Shown in pieces: positions 16,906 to 25,724 of a stretch of 64,000 nt of DNA. The position numbers and the translations under genes were made by a program. This stretch comes from JAFGRU01 sp016934985 (GTDB lineage: Bacteria > Desulfobacterota > Desulfuromonadia > Desulfuromonadales > JAAYDE01). The notes below the pieces were generated by a model, which was not told the origin of the DNA, made no database searches, and was given only the letters and a program-made list of their open reading frames with translations. Location: positions 1,178,001-1,242,000 of the forward strand of contig CAXXJQ010000003.1 of assembly GCA_963665045.2 (NCBI GenBank). Reading direction: 5' to 3'. Every line of letters begins with the position of its first letter. Within the stretch, counting starts at the first letter, position 1.

Positions 16906-18075
16906 TCAGCGCAATTCTGTTTCTCTTTTTGCAGTGTTCTGGTAAATGCGGTTAAGGACCCCTGCAGGCTGTTGGAACTGAATCAAAAGTTCCTCAACTT
17001 CGCGATGACCATTAGCGGAAGCGAGCATTAGCGCATTTTCGCCGTTTATGTTGGCGCTTTCACTTTTAGCGCCGTTTTCAAGGAGAAATCGTCCTGCCTG
17101 AAGGTGGCCATTCATGGCTGCAAACATTAATGGGGTGTTTCCCTCTTCGTCAGCCTGGTTTACATCGCATCCTTTATCCAATAGAAACTGGAGAATTTCA
17201 GTACGACCTTCACGGGCGCCAATTGTAAAGGCGGTTGCCCCGCTCCCGAGGTAGAGTTGAGGATCAGCTCCGTGTTCAACAAGGAGTTGGGCGCATTCGA
17301 GGTGTCCTCTGGATACGGCCCGGGCCAGGGCACTCATGGCATATGAGCACAATGCATTGACCTCTGCATCATGTGCAACAAGATCGGTTACCATCTCACA
17401 ATTTCCACTGTCGGCAGCCCGCATTAAAGCTGTTTCAAAATTATGATTGCGGACATTAGGGTCGACCCCATTGAAAAGAAGGACCTTGACGATTTCGTTA
17501 TGTCCCTGGTCAGCGGCATACAAAAGGGCGAACCAGCCGGCAGTGTTTTTTACGTTGCCGTCGGCACCTTTAGCAAGGAGCATTTCAGAAACCTGGCGAT
17601 GACCTTTAAAAGCTGCATACATCAAAGCGGTCCAGCCGTCTTCCGCTTTTAAGTTTGGATCGGCACCCCAGGCCAAAAGAAGCTCAACCACCGGTGTAAA
17701 ACCTCCCCAGGCGGCAATCATTAAAGGTGTCCAGCCATCCTTGAAACGGGCATTAATCTCGGCTCCACCCTCAAGAAGAGCAAGGGCTATTTCGAGATTT
17801 CCGGTATGCGCCGCAGACATGAGGGGTGTCCAGCCATCGTCCGTCCGGGCATTGGCATCCGCGCCTTTAGCCAGCAGCAGTTTGACGGTCTCCAACTGGT
17901 TTTCCCGGCATGCGATACGCAAAGGCGTCTCCCCTTCCATATTTCTGGTGTTGACATCCGCCCCTTTTAAAAGAAGCTTTTCAAGTTTTGCCGAATCATC
18001 TGAAGCTGCCGAGTCCAGCAATATGCGATTTAATTTTTTCCTGCGCCCGGGCAGCCAGCTCAAATTAAAAACCAT
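16906..18075 (-). CDS. Ankyrin-repeat protein
   Basis: 389-aa protein made almost entirely of ankyrin repeats, about eleven of 33 residues, with the consensus G-TPL--A---GH-E-V--LL--GAD-N (for example EGETPLRIACRENQLETVKLL and DGWTALMYAAFKGHRQVSEML). A short basic N-terminus (MVFNLSWLPGRRKKLNRIL) is hydrophobic only weakly, so I predict a cytoplasmic or peripheral protein and not a secreted one. Such proteins bind other proteins; no enzyme domain is present and the partner is unknown. It is a single gene with a purine-rich AAAGGAGAA site before the ATG, convergent with the efflux operon. Confidence 0.93.
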   Translation of the reverse strand: MVFNLSWLPGRRKKLNRILLDSAASDDSAKLEKLLLKGADVNTRNMEGETPLRIACRENQLETVKLLLAKGADANARTDDGWTPLMSAAHTGNLEIALALLEGGAEINARFKDGWTPLMIAAWGGFTPVVELLLAWGADPNLKAEDGWTALMYAAFKGHRQVSEMLLAKGADGNVKNTAGWFALLYAADQGHNEIVKVLLFNGVDPNVRNHNFETALMRAADSGNCEMVTDLVAHDAEVNALCSYAMSALARAVSRGHLECAQLLVEHGADPQLYLGSGATAFTIGAREGRTEILQFLLDKGCDVNQADEEGNTPLMFAAMNGHLQAGRFLLENGAKSESANINGENALMLASANGHREVEELLIQFQQPAGVLNRIYQNTAKRETELR

Positions 18076-18225
18076 CGATTTTCTCCTTTCGGGTTGAGCA
18101 TAAAACCTGTGATATTATGAAAATTCGCCATAGGAGGAAATGAAGGAAAAGATGAATTATTATAGACTTGATGTAAGATTGTAACACTGTTATTAAAAAA
18201 AATATTTTTTTGCTTGGGAGGAATC

Positions 18226-18414
18226 ATGTATTTTTGGTGCACCTTATGTCAGAGGACTTTTACATCCGTTGAACTCAATCCATCTCAATGTCATTTTTCA
18301 GATTGCGAGGGCAGTGTCTATGATATTCGGGACTGGGAATGGGTCCTCGAAAAAGACCCGTCGTTTCCTGAAATTCCAAAGGTTGGGGAAAAATATTCTC
18401 TTCGGAAGGGCTGA
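18226..18414 (+). CDS. Small zinc-ribbon-like protein
   Basis: 62-aa protein starting at ATG 18226 behind GGGAGG (an in-frame TTG at 18214 is less likely). Cys residues in MYFWCTLCQRTF (CxxC) and CHFSDC (CxxxxC) about 15 residues later could bind one zinc. The rest is acidic and aromatic (YDIRDWEWVLEKDPSFPEIPKVGEKYSL). The balanced composition, good ribosome site and spaced cysteines argue for a real gene. Function is unknown; small ribbons of this type often are nucleic-acid or protein adaptors. It converges on the gene ending at 18431 with only 16 bases between them and no visible terminator. Confidence 0.7.
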   Translation: MYFWCTLCQRTFTSVELNPSQCHFSDCEGSVYDIRDWEWVLEKDPSFPEIPKVGEKYSLRKG

Positions 18415-18430
18415 GGGGGTTTTGTTCTTT

Positions 18431-18727
18431 TCAATATGAGACCTCAGGCCGCCTTTCGGCCATTTCCATCCCTTTTGCGGACAGCAAAACAGCCAGAGAG
18501 CGACTTCTTTCCAGAGCTTCGACAACACCCCAGTTAGCCAGTCTGTCCGTAACGTCTTCTGCCCGGACCTGCTGAAGAAAGTCGCGGCCAACGGTTAGAA
18601 CCAGGAGCTCGGATCCTACCTGAATCTCAAAATAAGGCTCATGGAAACTATTGCAGAGAATGATACCGGCGGCTGGGAACTTTATGCGCAAAAATCCTTC
18701 TATAATTTCCAATTTTTCAAGTTCCAT
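18431..18727 (-). CDS. Hypothetical protein, 98 aa
   Basis: No family recognised. The start at 18727 is chosen because AAAGGGA lies about 6 bases upstream; the upstream in-frame ATG at 18817 would add a Lys-rich stretch (MKPKKKSFFLAGTKK) without a ribosome site. The first 60 residues alternate beta strands (IIEGFLRIKFPAAGIILC, PYFEIQVGSELLVLTVG), then helices (DVTDRLANWGVVEALERSRSLAVLLSA). No signal peptide or membrane segment. It looks like a small alpha/beta cytoplasmic protein. Confidence 0.6.
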   Translation of the reverse strand: MELEKLEIIEGFLRIKFPAAGIILCNSFHEPYFEIQVGSELLVLTVGRDFLQQVRAEDVTDRLANWGVVEALERSRSLAVLLSAKGMEMAERRPEVSY

Positions 18728-19272
18728 ATTATTTCCCTTTCCGGATTGGCAGGTTTTTAAAATTTTATCGGTTTTCTTGGTTCCTGCCAGAAAAAAAGAT
18801 TTTTTCTTTGGTTTCATGTTTATTTGTTACAAGAGAGAAAAATAAAGTTGAACAAATATTAAATGTTTTAATCGAATATCAATTTTTTTTTAAAATAGTT
18901 ACTTGGTTGGCCGTTATTTAATCTTTAGGTCCTCTGGGGCATGACTCCTGGAAAAGCGATTTCCTAACACCAGCTCTTCTGGCGCCCGTTTGGAAATTTC
19001 ACTAAAAATTAAAAACATTTTCAGAATACTTGTCAAAAAAAAGCGGACTGTGGTATAAATCCCCATTGAATATTTGACATTTTTTTATGCACTTTAATGA
19101 TTTAGCTGCTGCTTTCAGACCGGTAAGGGCAAGCCATTGCGAATCCGAGATCCTCGCTTCTCAATCTCGGAGGCCGACAGACCTACCCGACCATACCATT
19201 CACGATTGCGACATTAACCCGAGGCAAGGAAATTCCAGTGTCTTTCTTATTCTCTATCAAGGAGGCGTTAAC
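18728..19272. other. AT-rich gap and leader of liv operon 1
   Basis: 545 bases without a convincing gene. The left part is A/T-rich. From about 19030 it contains a promoter candidate and the leader of livK. An in-frame ATG at 19087 exists, but the 62 codons it would add (SHCESEILASQSRRPTDLPDH) do not look like coding sequence. A stem TCCGAGAT/ATCTCGGA (19144-19151, 19164-19171) lies in the leader. Confidence 0.5.
19030..19059 (+). promoter_or_regulatory. Candidate promoter of liv operon 1
   Basis: TTGTCA (19030-19035), an 18-base spacer and TATAAA (19054-19059): five of six matches in each box. It would give a leader of about 205 bases before the livK ATG. A TTGACA at 19074-19079 lacks a good -10. 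Confidence 0.45.
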
Positions 19273-20451
19273 ATGAGGAAGTTAAGTTATCTTGTCATGA
19301 TGTTCTGTGCCCTGGCACTCTGCTTTTCCAGCAACGCCTGGAGTTGGGGCAGGAAAACAACGATCAAGGTGGGGATCAACGCCCCGATGACCGGCGATAT
19401 TCCGAAAGTCGGTGAAGGCAGCAAGTATGCTGCGGAAATGTGGCTCGAAGATGTCAAGAAAGCGGGCGGCATTGAAGTCGGCGGCAAGAAATACCCGGTC
19501 GAAATCATTGTCGAGGACAACGAATCGAAAGCGGAATCGGCGGTCAAGGCCAACACCAAACTGATCACCCAGGACGAGGTGATGGTAATCATCGGCCCGC
19601 AGTCCTCCAAGCAGGCGGTGCCTGCGGGTGACGTGGCTAACAACTATGAAACTCCGATGATCAGCCCCTGGTCGACCAATCCGGATACCACCGCTAATCG
19701 CCCTTACGTGTTTCGCGGCTGTTTCCTTGACCCCTTCCAGGGGCCGGTAGTGGCTAACTTCATCACCGAGGAATTCGGCTTCACCAAGGCAGCGGTTCTT
19801 TATGACGTCGCCAGCGACTATCCCAAAGGACTTGCCGAATTCTTCAAGGCAGCCTGGGAAAAGAAACATGGCCCGGGATCGGTTGTCGCCTATGAAAGCT
19901 TCACTACCAAGGACACAGATTTCAGCTCACAGTTGACCAAGATTATCCGCTCCGGGGCTCAGGTCCTTTTCACGCCCCAGTACTACAACGAGGTGGCATT
20001 GATCGTACAGCAGGCGAAAGACCTGGGCTGGAAGGGACCGATCGTCGGCAGCGACAGCTGGGGGTCCGCTGAAACCATTGAACTTTGTGGCGAAGCCTGC
20101 TACGGACAGTTCTTCAGTACCCACTATGCTGCGGCCGGCGCCGTCGGTGCGACCAAAGAATTTATCGACCGTTACCAAAAAAAATACGGCTACATCCCGG
20201 ATGATGTCGCCGCCTTGACCTGGGATGCCCTGCGTCTCGCCCAGAACGCGATTGAAAACACCGGCAAGCTTACAGGCAACATCAAAAAAGACCGCAAGGC
20301 GGTCCGGGATGCCCTGGCCAAGGTTAAGGACTTTGACGGGATTACCGGAAAAATGACCTTTTCCGAAGAAGGGGACCCACAAAAATGTGCCGTCATCGTC
20401 AAGATCAGCGACAAGGGTGAATACGAATTCTACAAGCAGATCTGTCCCTGA
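19273..20451 (+). CDS. livK: Branched-chain amino acid ABC transporter, substrate-binding protein (operon 1)
   Basis: Periplasmic-binding protein, type 1 fold, 392 aa, for leucine/isoleucine/valine or amides. AAGGAGG before ATG 19273 sets the start. The signal peptide (MRKLSYLVMMFCALALCFSSNA) has no lipobox, so the mature protein is soluble, unlike its operon 2 counterpart. Domain landmarks: KVGINAPMTGDIPKVG, IIGPQSSKQAVPAGDVAN, MISPWSTNPDTT and VLYDVASDYPKGLAEFF. Two adjacent Cys in LCGEACYG (about residue 275) may form a disulfide. The gene is followed by a strong terminator, which would make binding protein in excess over the permease. Ligand identity is not determined. Confidence 0.93.
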   Translation: MRKLSYLVMMFCALALCFSSNAWSWGRKTTIKVGINAPMTGDIPKVGEGSKYAAEMWLEDVKKAGGIEVGGKKYPVEIIVEDNESKAESAVKANTKLITQDEVMVIIGPQSSKQAVPAGDVANNYETPMISPWSTNPDTTANRPYVFRGCFLDPFQGPVVANFITEEFGFTKAAVLYDVASDYPKGLAEFFKAAWEKKHGPGSVVAYESFTTKDTDFSSQLTKIIRSGAQVLFTPQYYNEVALIVQQAKDLGWKGPIVGSDSWGSAETIELCGEACYGQFFSTHYAAAGAVGATKEFIDRYQKKYGYIPDDVAALTWDALRLAQNAIENTGKLTGNIKKDRKAVRDALAKVKDFDGITGKMTFSEEGDPQKCAVIVKISDKGEYEFYKQICP

Positions 20452-20497
20452 TGAAACCATATCAAGATAAAGCAACTCTCTGATTTTCAGAGATACC

Positions 20498-20538
20498 GTC
20501 TGGTGCGCAGAAGAATCATTGCGCACCAGACTTTTTTT
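20498..20538 (+). terminator. Strong terminator between livK and livH (operon 1)
   Basis: Perfect 12-bp arms GTCTGGTGCGCA (20498-20509) and TGCGCACCAGAC (20520-20531), then seven T. Placed inside the operon, it should reduce downstream transcription and keep the binding protein more abundant, unless livH has its own promoter in 20539-20680. Confidence 0.9.
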
Positions 20539-20680
20539 GACTATTATTGCCTGCTTATGTAAGCTTCTCGCAAACAGAAGTGGATGGGATTAGTTTCCCT
20601 GCCAGTGCCGACATTGATCTGGCAGAGGATTCTTGCGCTTTATTGGTCATAGCCACAGTTGATCGAATGGGAGTTGTTTC

Positions 20681-21595
20681 GTGGACTATTTTATTCAGAA
20701 CCTGATTAACGCATTGCAGTGGGGCAGCTTCTACGCCGTCATCTCGATCGGCTACTCCATGGTGTATGGCGTGCTCATGCTGTTTAACTTCGCTCATGGC
20801 GACATCTTCATGGTCGGCACATATATCGGTTTAGGCATTGCCACGCTGCTGTTGACGCTTTTCTCCGGGGCCCTGCCCGGTTGGATCATTTTTATTCTGA
20901 CCGTAGTGATCACCATGTTCCTGGCTGCTTTTGTCGGCGCCTTCGTCGAGCTGGTCGGCTACCGGCCCTTGCGAGGAGCTCCCCGCGCCTCCGCGGCCAT
21001 CACCGGCCTGATGATCGGCATCATCTTTGAGACCGGCAATCTGATCATCCTCGGGGCCAAGCGCTTCAGCTTTCCCTCCCTGATCGAATCGACCAGCTAC
21101 AACGTTGGCGGCATTTATTTTACCAACGTCAAGGTTCTGATCATCGTCGTGTCACTGATTCTCATGCTCGGCCTGCATACCTTTATTCAGAAGAGCAAAT
21201 GGGGTATGGCGATGCGCGCCATGTCGTACAACTTTCTGGCCGTCCCGCTGATGGGCGTATCGATCAACGTCATCGCCCCGCTGACCTTCGCCATTGGAGC
21301 CGGGTTGGCTTCGGTTGCCGGGATTCTCTACGGCCAGGCCTATCCCGTCCTCGATCCCTACATGGGTGTTCTGCTCGGCTGGAAAGCCTTCGTCGCGGCA
21401 ATCCTCGGTGGGCGCGGCTCGATCATGGGAGCGGCTCTGGCCGGGTACCTGCTCGGATTCATAGAGATTTTCATTGCCATGGTGTTTCCCTCAACCTTCA
21501 GGGATCTGATTGCCTACTCGATTATCCTCGTTATCCTGACCTTCCGCCCGCGAGGGTTCTTCGGCATGGCTCACAGTTCCCAACTCAGGCTCTAA
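20681..21595 (+). CDS. livH: Branched-chain amino acid ABC permease LivH (operon 1)
   Basis: 304-aa inner-membrane permease, GTG start with ATGGGAG upstream. It begins DYFIQNLINALQWGSFYAVISIGYSMVYGV and carries the family motif FNFAHGDIFMVGTY (about residues 33-46). About eight hydrophobic segments. The C-terminal GWKAFVAAILGGRGSIMGA is the coupling-helix region that contacts the ATPases. It pairs with LivM to form the translocation channel. It is separated from livK by 229 bases containing a terminator and from livM by 48 bases. Confidence 0.94.
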   Translation: MDYFIQNLINALQWGSFYAVISIGYSMVYGVLMLFNFAHGDIFMVGTYIGLGIATLLLTLFSGALPGWIIFILTVVITMFLAAFVGAFVELVGYRPLRGAPRASAAITGLMIGIIFETGNLIILGAKRFSFPSLIESTSYNVGGIYFTNVKVLIIVVSLILMLGLHTFIQKSKWGMAMRAMSYNFLAVPLMGVSINVIAPLTFAIGAGLASVAGILYGQAYPVLDPYMGVLLGWKAFVAAILGGRGSIMGAALAGYLLGFIEIFIAMVFPSTFRDLIAYSIILVILTFRPRGFFGMAHSSQLRL

Positions 21596-21643
21596 GCTTA
21601 CGGTTGAGTTTCAGTTACTGCCCAACGTAAGTAGGAATATTTC

Positions 21644-22921
21644 ATGGAAACGATTAAAAAATTCTTCAGGCTTTTTACCGTCGTGCCCCTTGCTGGCTGG
21701 CTGATGGGAGCTTTTGCTGCTGTCCTGTGCGAATACTATCTGGGCGATGGGATTTCCTATTATCTCTACCTGCCCAAGATACCGGTTTTGTTCGGGGCTC
21801 TGACGATGCTCAAGGACCCCGTGCTGATTCCAAGTGTCCTTGCTTACGACCTGATTATCTATATCCTGCCGGCCCTGCTGATCGCACGGCTCTGCGCAGC
21901 GCCAGGCAACGCCATCGCGACACTGCTTGAAAAAATGCCCCTGATGTTCGCCACACTGATTCACCTTGCAGCTTTCTACGGTATCCTCCATCTCTGGGCC
22001 AGTATCAATGATTACCGGGTACTGGTGGTCAAGCTGACAATGATCGCAATCATCCTCACAATCAGCCTCAATATCATCAACGGTTATCAGGGAGAATTTT
22101 CCTGCTCGCATCCGGGGTTTATGGCCCTCGGCGCCTATGCCTCGTCAACCCTGACCCTGATCCTGTTTGCAGATGACAAGATGTTCGGCCCGGCACTCCT
22201 TCCGGCATCCATGGGCCCCTGGGTGTTTCCGCTGATCCTGATCATTGGCGGGGCAGTGGCCGCCATCGGCTCCCTGGTCGTGGCGATTCCTTCGTTCCGA
22301 ACCCGGGGGGACTATCTGGCGATCATCTCCCTGGCATTCATGTTCATCGTCAAGAGCGCCATCGAGAACCTTGAAGTCCTGGGCGGACCGCGCGGTCTGA
22401 GCAGCCAACCAAACTACGCTTCACTGCCGGTCATCTTTATCTGGACGGCGCTCTGTATCTGGATCATCCACAACTTCATCACTTCGGTTATGGGCAAAGC
22501 GCTCAATGCGGTCCGCGACAATGAACCGGCCGCGAATTCGATGACGGTCAATACACGTAAAACCAAGATGACCGCTTTCATGTTCGGTGCTTTCTGGGCC
22601 GGGGTTGCCGGCGGCCTCTTCGCCCATGTGCTGCGTTACGTCAATCCCGGAACTTTCGGCATTCAGAAACTGGCGGAGATCCTCGCCATGGTTTATTTCG
22701 GTGGGCTAAATTCGATTTACGGCTCGATCGTCGGCGCTGTCAGTATCAGCGTCCTCGGCGAAGCTCTGCGTCCCCTCGAACTGTTCAAGTGGATCATCAT
22801 TCCGTTGATCCTGATCCTGGTCATGATCTTCCGACCACACGGGTTGATCTCCTTCACTGAGTTCAACGTCAAGGAGATAATGCGCCCCAGGAACAAACCA
22901 AGATCGGAAGGAGTTGACTGA
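21644..22921 (+). CDS. livM: Branched-chain amino acid ABC permease LivM (operon 1)
   Basis: 425-aa permease. The first ~130 residues form an extra hydrophobic N-terminal region (about four segments) before the conserved core, as in E. coli LivM of similar size. The core has NIINGYQGEFSCSHPGFMALGAYASS, SFRTRGDYLAIISLAF (ATPase contact loop) and ILAMVYFGGLNSIYGSIVGA. A stretch of charged residues (REIMRPRNKPRSEGVD region) ends the protein. Its TGA overlaps the livG ATG by one base (TGATG). Ribosome site AGGAATA before the ATG. Confidence 0.93.
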   Translation: METIKKFFRLFTVVPLAGWLMGAFAAVLCEYYLGDGISYYLYLPKIPVLFGALTMLKDPVLIPSVLAYDLIIYILPALLIARLCAAPGNAIATLLEKMPLMFATLIHLAAFYGILHLWASINDYRVLVVKLTMIAIILTISLNIINGYQGEFSCSHPGFMALGAYASSTLTLILFADDKMFGPALLPASMGPWVFPLILIIGGAVAAIGSLVVAIPSFRTRGDYLAIISLAFMFIVKSAIENLEVLGGPRGLSSQPNYASLPVIFIWTALCIWIIHNFITSVMGKALNAVRDNEPAANSMTVNTRKTKMTAFMFGAFWAGVAGGLFAHVLRYVNPGTFGIQKLAEILAMVYFGGLNSIYGSIVGAVSISVLGEALRPLELFKWIIIPLILILVMIFRPHGLISFTEFNVKEIMRPRNKPRSEGVD

Positions 22922-23694
22922 TGGCACCGTTGCTCAAAGTTGCAAAGATGACCCATTTTTTCGGGGGTCTCCGTGCCGTGAACGACTTCAACCTGGAGAT
23001 CGAACCCGGGCATATTCGAGGCCTGATCGGCCCGAACGGGGCCGGCAAAACGACCGTATTCAACCTGATCACAGGTGTCTACACCCCGACCGACGGGACA
23101 ATTGAACTGGAAGGCAAAAATATCAAGGGGCTGGAAACCCATCGCATCGCAGCCTTGGGCCTTGGCAGAACCTTCCAGAATCTTGCCCTGTGGCGCCATA
23201 TGAATGTGATCGATCATATCCGCATGGCCCATTATGCTCAGCTCAGCTACGGTCTCTTCGGCGCCTTTTTCGGCACCCCAGCCTGCAGACGACAGGAACG
23301 TGAGGTGATTGAAAACTCGGAAAAGCTCCTGGAACTTTTTGGGATCGCCAAGTATGCCAGGCATCTTGTCGGCAACCTGCCCTACGGTGCCCAGCGTCGC
23401 GTCGAAATGGCGCGGGCTATGGCGACCAAACCGAAAATTCTTTTTCTTGATGAACCGACGGCCGGCATGACTCCCGACGAACTGAACCAGATGATCGGAA
23501 TCATCCGTCAGGTCCACCGTGATTTCGGAGTGGCGATTTTTCTGATCGAACACCGTATGAAGTTCGTCATGGACCTGTGCGAATCGATCCAGACCCTGGT
23601 CTTCGGTGAAGTCATCGCCGAAGGCACCCCTGAGGAAATTCAACAGAACCCTAAAGTCATTGAAGCATACCTGGGCAAGGAGGACCTTCACTGA
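22921..23694 (+). CDS. livG: Branched-chain amino acid ABC ATPase LivG (operon 1)
   Basis: 257-aa ABC ATPase. Walker A GPNGAGKTT (about residues 37-45), family-specific GRTFQNLALWRHMNVIDHI, signature LPYGAQRRVEMARAMAT, Walker B ILFLDEPTAGMTPDE and switch His in LIEHRM. The C-terminal EEIQQNPKVIEAYLGKEDLH is the LivG tail. The signature is YGAQRR rather than LSGGQ, as usual in this subfamily. It forms a heterodimer with LivF below the permease. The stop overlaps the livF ATG by one base. Confidence 0.95.
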   Translation: MAPLLKVAKMTHFFGGLRAVNDFNLEIEPGHIRGLIGPNGAGKTTVFNLITGVYTPTDGTIELEGKNIKGLETHRIAALGLGRTFQNLALWRHMNVIDHIRMAHYAQLSYGLFGAFFGTPACRRQEREVIENSEKLLELFGIAKYARHLVGNLPYGAQRRVEMARAMATKPKILFLDEPTAGMTPDELNQMIGIIRQVHRDFGVAIFLIEHRMKFVMDLCESIQTLVFGEVIAEGTPEEIQQNPKVIEAYLGKEDLH

Positions 23695-24407
23695 TGCAAC
23701 TTGTGGTCGAAAACCTGTCCGTTTCTTACGGAAAAATCAAGGCATTGCACGGGATCAGTTTCTCTGTCGAGGAGGGAGAGATCGTCACCATCATCGGTGC
23801 CAACGGTGCCGGCAAGAGCACGACCCTGCGGGCGATCTCGCGTATGGTCCCCTCCGAGGCGGGATCGAAAATTGAATTCATGGGTCACAACCTGCTCAAG
23901 TACAATACCGACAAGGTCGTCTCCAAATTCGGTATCTGCCATGTTCCCGAAGGGCGAATGATATTCGGCAATCTGACCGTCTCCGAAAATCTGACCCTGG
24001 CCACTTTCGCCCGCAAGGACCATGACAACATAGCCCAGGACCTGAAATGGGTCCTCGACCTTTTCCCCCGGCTCCACGAGCGTAAAGACCAGCTGGGCGA
24101 CACCCTGAGCGGTGGCGAACAGCAGATGCTCGCCGTCGGCCGCGCCTACATGAGTGGTCGCAAGATCATGATTCTCGACGAACCGTCGATGGGCCTGGCG
24201 CCGCTGTTGATGCTCGACATGTTCGAAGCCCTGAAGGAAATCAACCGCCAGGGCACCACCATTCTGCTCGTCGAGCAAAACGCCCGCCTGGCGCTGAAAT
24301 TCGCCCAGCGCGGCTACGTGCTCGAGAACGGCCACCTCGTCCTGCAGGGCAGTGCGGCCGACCTGCTCGATGATCCGGAAGTAAAGAAGGCCTACCTTGG
24401 CGGTTGA
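23694..24407 (+). CDS. livF: Branched-chain amino acid ABC ATPase LivF (operon 1)
   Basis: 237-aa ABC ATPase. Walker A GANGAGKST, Q-loop region ISRMVPSEAG, signature LSGGEQQMLAVGRAYMS, Walker B KIMILDEPSMGLAPL, switch His replaced by Gln in LLVEQNARLAL (usual in LivF), and the tail DLLDDPEVKKAYLGG. It ends the operon. A stem TTTACCAG/CTGGTAAA (24410-24417, 24435-24442) follows but lacks a T-run, so termination is unclear. Confidence 0.95.
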   Translation: MQLVVENLSVSYGKIKALHGISFSVEEGEIVTIIGANGAGKSTTLRAISRMVPSEAGSKIEFMGHNLLKYNTDKVVSKFGICHVPEGRMIFGNLTVSENLTLATFARKDHDNIAQDLKWVLDLFPRLHERKDQLGDTLSGGEQQMLAVGRAYMSGRKIMILDEPSMGLAPLLMLDMFEALKEINRQGTTILLVEQNARLALKFAQRGYVLENGHLVLQGSAADLLDDPEVKKAYLGG

Positions 24408-24467
24408 TTTTTACCAGGATTCGTTGGGCTGGGGCTGGTAAAGAGTGTAAGTCCCTGGTCTCAATAC

Positions 24468-24496
24468 TTGCCTCACCGCCCGAGGATGTGTAAAAT
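24468..24496 (+). promoter_or_regulatory. Candidate promoter of the TrmO-like gene
   Basis: TTGCCT (24468-24473), a 17-base spacer and TAAAAT (24491-24496), about 90 bases before the ATG at 24588. Both boxes match four to five of six consensus bases. Confidence 0.4.
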
Positions 24497-24587
24497 ATCT
24501 ATCCTGATTAAGTCGTATAGAGACGAAATGTCATTTTTAACCCAAGCGCCCTCCCTCCTGGGGTGGGAGACAAGATGAAGGTGAATT

Positions 24588-25079
24588 ATGAGTAACCCGT
24601 TTCAATCAGGCTGGGAAAGACCGGATACCGATATGTCGTTTCGTGACCCTAACAGGGAGAGGAATGATACTGGAAAAGTCAGTTTCTGCACCATAGGGTA
24701 TATCAGCAGTCCCTATGAGGATCCCACACAGATTCCCATGGTGCCCCTCACCCTTAACGATACTGAGGGGACCATAGAAATTCTACCTCAATTTGCCTTA
24801 GGCATCGATAAGCTGGACAGGTTCAGCCATATCTATGTGGTTTATCACCTTCACAGGCCCATCAAGGCGCAAATTAAAGTTACTCCACCTTTTCAAAGTG
24901 AAGAGTATGGTGTTTTTGCAACGCGTTTCAATTGCCGACCCAATCCCCTGGCAATGAGCATCCTGGAGTTGGTAAAAATCGAAGGCAATATCCTCCATGT
25001 CCGTGGCATCGATATGATTGATGGCGAGGCTGTCCTGGATATAAAACCTTTTGTCGCGGATTTCGACCAGATTCCCTGA
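24588..25079 (+). CDS. TrmO/TsaA-like tRNA methyltransferase family protein
   Basis: 163-aa protein of the TsaA/TrmO (VirR/YaeB-like) family, which uses S-adenosylmethionine to N6-methylate threonylcarbamoyladenosine-37 of tRNA. Landmarks: IGYISSPYEDP, TIEILPQFALGIDKLDRFSHIYVVYHLHR and ATRFNCRPNPLAMSILELV. In characterised TrmO the last motif is usually R-P-x-RPNPIGLS, so the RPNP core is kept but the flank differs. It is shorter than E. coli TrmO and lacks its C-terminal domain, matching the compact variant common in anaerobes. The true substrate of compact members is unclear. The first 27 residues precede the conserved fold and are polar. GAAGGTGA precedes the ATG. Confidence 0.85.
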   Translation: MSNPFQSGWERPDTDMSFRDPNRERNDTGKVSFCTIGYISSPYEDPTQIPMVPLTLNDTEGTIEILPQFALGIDKLDRFSHIYVVYHLHRPIKAQIKVTPPFQSEEYGVFATRFNCRPNPLAMSILELVKIEGNILHVRGIDMIDGEAVLDIKPFVADFDQIP

Positions 25080-25093
25080 ATTTTTGATTTTCG

Positions 25094-25134
25094 CCAAAAA
25101 AAAGCCTGCCCTTTTGGACAGGCTTTTTTTTTGG
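25094..25134. terminator. Terminator after the TrmO-like gene
   Basis: GCCTG and CAGGC, with an inner CC/GG, form a stem flanked by eight A and nine T. It lies just after the gene ending at 25079 and would work in both directions. Confidence 0.85.
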
Positions 25135-25724
25135 CATTTTGCAGTTAATATCCATCCTTTTGTTCAGGCATCTTTGAAATGAAAAAATTTAAATGGCCCC
25201 CCAGGACCTCCTTTCATTGGCTCTAATTGTACCTATCCCTTTTGGTTAAAAGAGTATATTTCTAATAGCATCTCCACATGTAAAACGGGGAAAATGGATT
25301 AATAACTTCGATTAAACTTAACAAACCATATCAGGGAAATCCCAACAAAGTTTGACCTGATAACCATCAAAAACCGGTTTTCAAATCCTGAATTTGGCTT
25401 CTTTAAGATTAAATAGGTCATTTGATGAGCAGACATAGGATATATATCCAAAAAAATCCCCCCTTCTCTGAGGTGAAATCTATTCGGCTTTATCTGCGGT
25501 CAGATATGGTTTTCTAAATTTTTTTTATTTCGGCAATTCCCTGGATTTGAAACCTAAAAGAAAAGCTAATCATTATAAGGGTTTGAATTTTTAGAAAAAC
25601 CTTTTTATTAACGGCACAGGGTATGCAACCCTTATTTTGTTCTAATTTTCCCCTCTTTTAATATTTTGGGTAGGCAGAAGTATTTTTTGTGAAGTTTTTA
25701 TTTAAAATCTGACACAGAAATATA
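25135..25724. other. Long AT-rich intergenic region before the sensor gene
   Basis: About 590 bases with no ORF of coding quality on either strand. It is A/T-rich with a small palindrome GGATATATATCC (about 25438-25449) and several T-runs. No tRNA or known riboswitch pattern was recognised. It probably holds the promoter of the sensor gene at 25725 but I could not place it. Confidence 0.4.

Noticed and set aside
16906..18075. Secreted ankyrin effector
   Set aside because: No signal peptide, secretion motif or neighbouring secretion genes; ankyrin proteins are common in free-living bacteria.
19144..19171. Attenuator or riboswitch in the livK leader
   Set aside because: Only an 8-bp stem is seen, without T-run or leader-peptide codons rich in Leu/Ile/Val, so it is noted but not called.
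22717..23691. 324-aa ORF on the minus strand over livG
   Set aside because: Antisense to an unambiguous ABC ATPase and without recognisable motifs.
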